In this document: positions 5,175 to 6,925 of the stretch, piece after piece | How the letters are laid out: each line of letters begins with the position of its first letter | How positions within the stretch are numbered: position 1 is the stretch's first letter | Source of the DNA: Bacteroidales bacterium UBA3808 | Lineage (GTDB): Bacteria; Bacteroidota; Bacteroidia; Bacteroidales; Paludibacteraceae | Length of the DNA stretch: 6,925 nucleotides | Assembly: GCA_002369075.1 (NCBI GenBank) | Contig: DFEG01000048.1 | Span: 1-6,925 of the forward strand | Direction of reading: 5' to 3' | The notes under the pieces: generated by a model | The model's database searches: none | The model's input: the letters and a program-made list of their open reading frames with translations, nothing else | What the model was told of the DNA's origin: nothing | Made by a program: the position numbers and the translations under genes

Positions 5175-6925
5175 ATGGCAGAAAACAAAGTAAACATGTT
5201 GGCGGATTTTGCGCCGGTCTCCACTGAGACTTGGAAAGCCAAAATCATCGCTGACCTGAAAGGTGCCGACTTCGACAAGAAGCTGGTATGGCGCACGCCG
5301 GAAGGATTCAACGTGCAGCCGTTCTACCGCCGTGAGGACCTGAAAGGGCTCAAGACTACCGTCTCCGCCCCCGGTCAGTTCCCCTACGTCCGCGGTACGC
5401 GTACAAACAACGACTGGGCTATCCGTCAGAACATCTGCGCCTGCAAGAACGCACGCAAGGCGAACGAGAAAGCCCTCGAGGTGCTCAACAAAGGTATCAA
5501 CTCCCTCGGTTTTTGTCTGGACAAAGAGAAGTTGACCTACCATTTCATCAAGACGCTGCTCAACGGTATCGCCGCTGACTGCATCGCCATCAACTTCTCC
5601 ATCTGCGCCTGCGCTGCGCCGAAGCTCGCGAACATCCTCGTGCGCTACTACGGCAGAATGGGTTACGATGTGAAGCACATGGTAGGTTCCATCAATGTGG
5701 ACCCGATCAAGAACATGCTCGTCAAGGGCAAACCGCTGACCCGTGAGCAGGTATCGGCTAAGATTGCCGAGGTGGTGAAAGCCGCCAAAGCGCTGCCGGG
5801 TTACCGCGTAGTGGGTGTCAACAGCGTGGTGCTCAACAACTCCGGCGCATATGCTACGCAGGAACTCGCTTACGCCCTCGCTTGGGGTGCCGAGTACATG
5901 ACGATGCTTACCGAAGCCGGTGTGCCTAACTACCGCGCTGCCAATGCTATCCGTTTCAACATGGGTATCGGCGGCAACTACTTCATGGAGTTGGCTAAGT
6001 TCCGTGCGGCGCGTCTGCTCTGGGCGAAGATCGTAGAGGCATACAAAGCGCCGATCTTCACCACCGCTCTCCGCAATGCGGCTAAGATGAACGTCAGTGC
6101 CGAGACCAGCCGTTTCAACATGACCATCTTCGACGCGTATGTGAACCTCCTCCGCACGCAGACCGAGACGATGTCTGCTGCTCTGGCAGGCGTGGATGAG
6201 ATCACCGTTACGCCGTTCGACATCACCTACGAGCGTCCGACCGACTTCTCCGAGCGTATCGCCCGCAACCAGCAGCTGCTCCTCAAAGAGGAGGCGCACT
6301 TCGACAAGATCGTGGACCCGGCTGCCGGTTCGTATTATCTGGAGAACCTGACCGCCTCCATCGCTGCCGAGGCTTGGAAGCAGTTCCTTGCTATCCAGGA
6401 GCGCGGCGGTATGTACCAGATGGTAGCCGAGGGCAAGGTACAGGAGCACATGGCGGCTAACCTCAAAGCGCGTCTTGCGGACGTCGCTAAACGCAAAGAG
6501 GTGCTGCTGGGTTCCAACCAGTTCCCGAACTTCACCGAGAAAGCCGGCAAGAAGATCAAAGCTGACGCCGGGGCTTGCAGTAGCATCTGCACATGCAAGA
6601 CGGATAAGAAACAGGCTGCTTGCGGTTGCGGTAGTTCTTGCGAGAACGCGCTGCCGACGCTGCCTGTCGCTCGTGCTGCCGAGGAGTTTGAGCAGCTGCG
6701 TCTTGAGACCGAAGCGGCTAAGAAACAGCCTGTTGCGTTCATGCTCACCATCGGCAACCTCGCTATGCGTATCGCGCGTGCGCAGTTCAGTTGTAACTTC
6801 CTCGCGTGCGCAGGATACAAGGTCATCGACAACAACGGTTTTGCTACCATCGCCGAAGGTATCAAGGCGGCTCGCAAGGCGAAAGCGGACATCATCGTCC
6901 TCTGTTCGTCCGATGACGAGTACGC
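5175..6925 (+). CDS. mutA: Methylmalonyl-CoA mutase small (beta) subunit, 3' partial
   Basis: This is the non-catalytic partner of MutB in adenosylcobalamin-dependent interconversion of succinyl-CoA and (R)-methylmalonyl-CoA, used in the succinate-propionate pathway of Bacteroidales. 583 residues are visible; family members run to about 620-640, so the last part is cut by the window edge. Seen: the N-terminal start (FAPVSTETWKAKIIADLKG), an acyl-CoA mutase TIM barrel at about 50-455 with FPYVRGT, RFNMGIGGNYF (260-270), FRAARLLW (276-283), RIARNQQ (361-367) and DPAAGSYYLE (381-390), and a C-terminal B12-binding-like fold from about 519. The DxHxxG cobalamin motif of the large subunit is absent where it would be expected, as is usual for this subunit. 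Odd: a linker at 468-489 carries six Cys. The ATG at 5175 fits the family's N-terminus; only A-rich sequence precedes it. The gene has its own promoter and a repeat-bearing leader. Confidence 0.93.
   Translation, partial: MAENKVNMLADFAPVSTETWKAKIIADLKGADFDKKLVWRTPEGFNVQPFYRREDLKGLKTTVSAPGQFPYVRGTRTNNDWAIRQNICACKNARKANEKALEVLNKGINSLGFCLDKEKLTYHFIKTLLNGIAADCIAINFSICACAAPKLANILVRYYGRMGYDVKHMVGSINVDPIKNMLVKGKPLTREQVSAKIAEVVKAAKALPGYRVVGVNSVVLNNSGAYATQELAYALAWGAEYMTMLTEAGVPNYRAANAIRFNMGIGGNYFMELAKFRAARLLWAKIVEAYKAPIFTTALRNAAKMNVSAETSRFNMTIFDAYVNLLRTQTETMSAALAGVDEITVTPFDITYERPTDFSERIARNQQLLLKEEAHFDKIVDPAAGSYYLENLTASIAAEAWKQFLAIQERGGMYQMVAEGKVQEHMAANLKARLADVAKRKEVLLGSNQFPNFTEKAGKKIKADAGACSSICTCKTDKKQAACGCGSSCENALPTLPVARAAEEFEQLRLETEAAKKQPVAFMLTIGNLAMRIARAQFSCNFLACAGYKVIDNNGFATIAEGIKAARKAKADIIVLCSSDDEY

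Noticed and set aside
5154..6449. 431-codon open frame on the minus strand
   Set aside because: It is antisense to mutA, which is firmly identified. The product (many Leu, Val, His, Arg) is a typical antisense shadow.

Overview
The window looks like a chromosomal segment of a member of the Bacteroidales. Three things point there: promoters of the Bacteroidetes type (TTG, about 20 nt, TAnnTTTG), start codons preceded by A-rich sequence rather than a clear Shine-Dalgarno, and gene families typical of the group (a C10 peptidase fused to BspA-type leucine-rich repeats, a short 'YQDPV' protein of unknown function, and a split methylmalonyl-CoA mutase). Coding DNA is moderately GC-rich and intergenic DNA is AT-rich. 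I cannot name a genus.

Layout: (1) 1-4089, plus strand, is the 3' part of a very large, probably exported protein. It carries the C-terminal half of a C10 (streptopain-like) cysteine peptidase domain, a BspA-like LRR region, beta-rich domains and a long unassigned C-terminal part with one uncharged hydrophobic stretch. The catalytic cysteine and the true start lie upstream of the window. A strong intrinsic terminator follows at 4138-4167. (2) 4170-4356 holds a promoter and a leader with three TATTAGG units at an exact 11-nt period. (3) 4357-4833 encodes a basic 158-residue protein of unknown function. (4) 4834-5174 is a 341-nt intergenic stretch with a hairpin, a purine-rich tract, a second promoter and a leader with five CTAG motifs at an exact 8-nt period. 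(5) 5175-6925 is the 5' part of mutA, the small subunit of methylmalonyl-CoA mutase, cut by the right edge; mutB would be expected just downstream.

All three genes are on the plus strand, but they look like separate transcription units: the first is closed by a terminator, and each of the other two has its own promoter. They share no obvious pathway. The secreted peptidase/LRR protein would act at the cell surface or outside, and the mutase acts in the cytoplasm in succinate-propionate interconversion.

The most unusual signals are the two leader repeats, which start shortly after the predicted transcription start of two unrelated genes, and a six-cysteine linker with mirror-symmetric spacing in MutA. 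No RNA gene, CRISPR array, insertion sequence or phage gene was seen.
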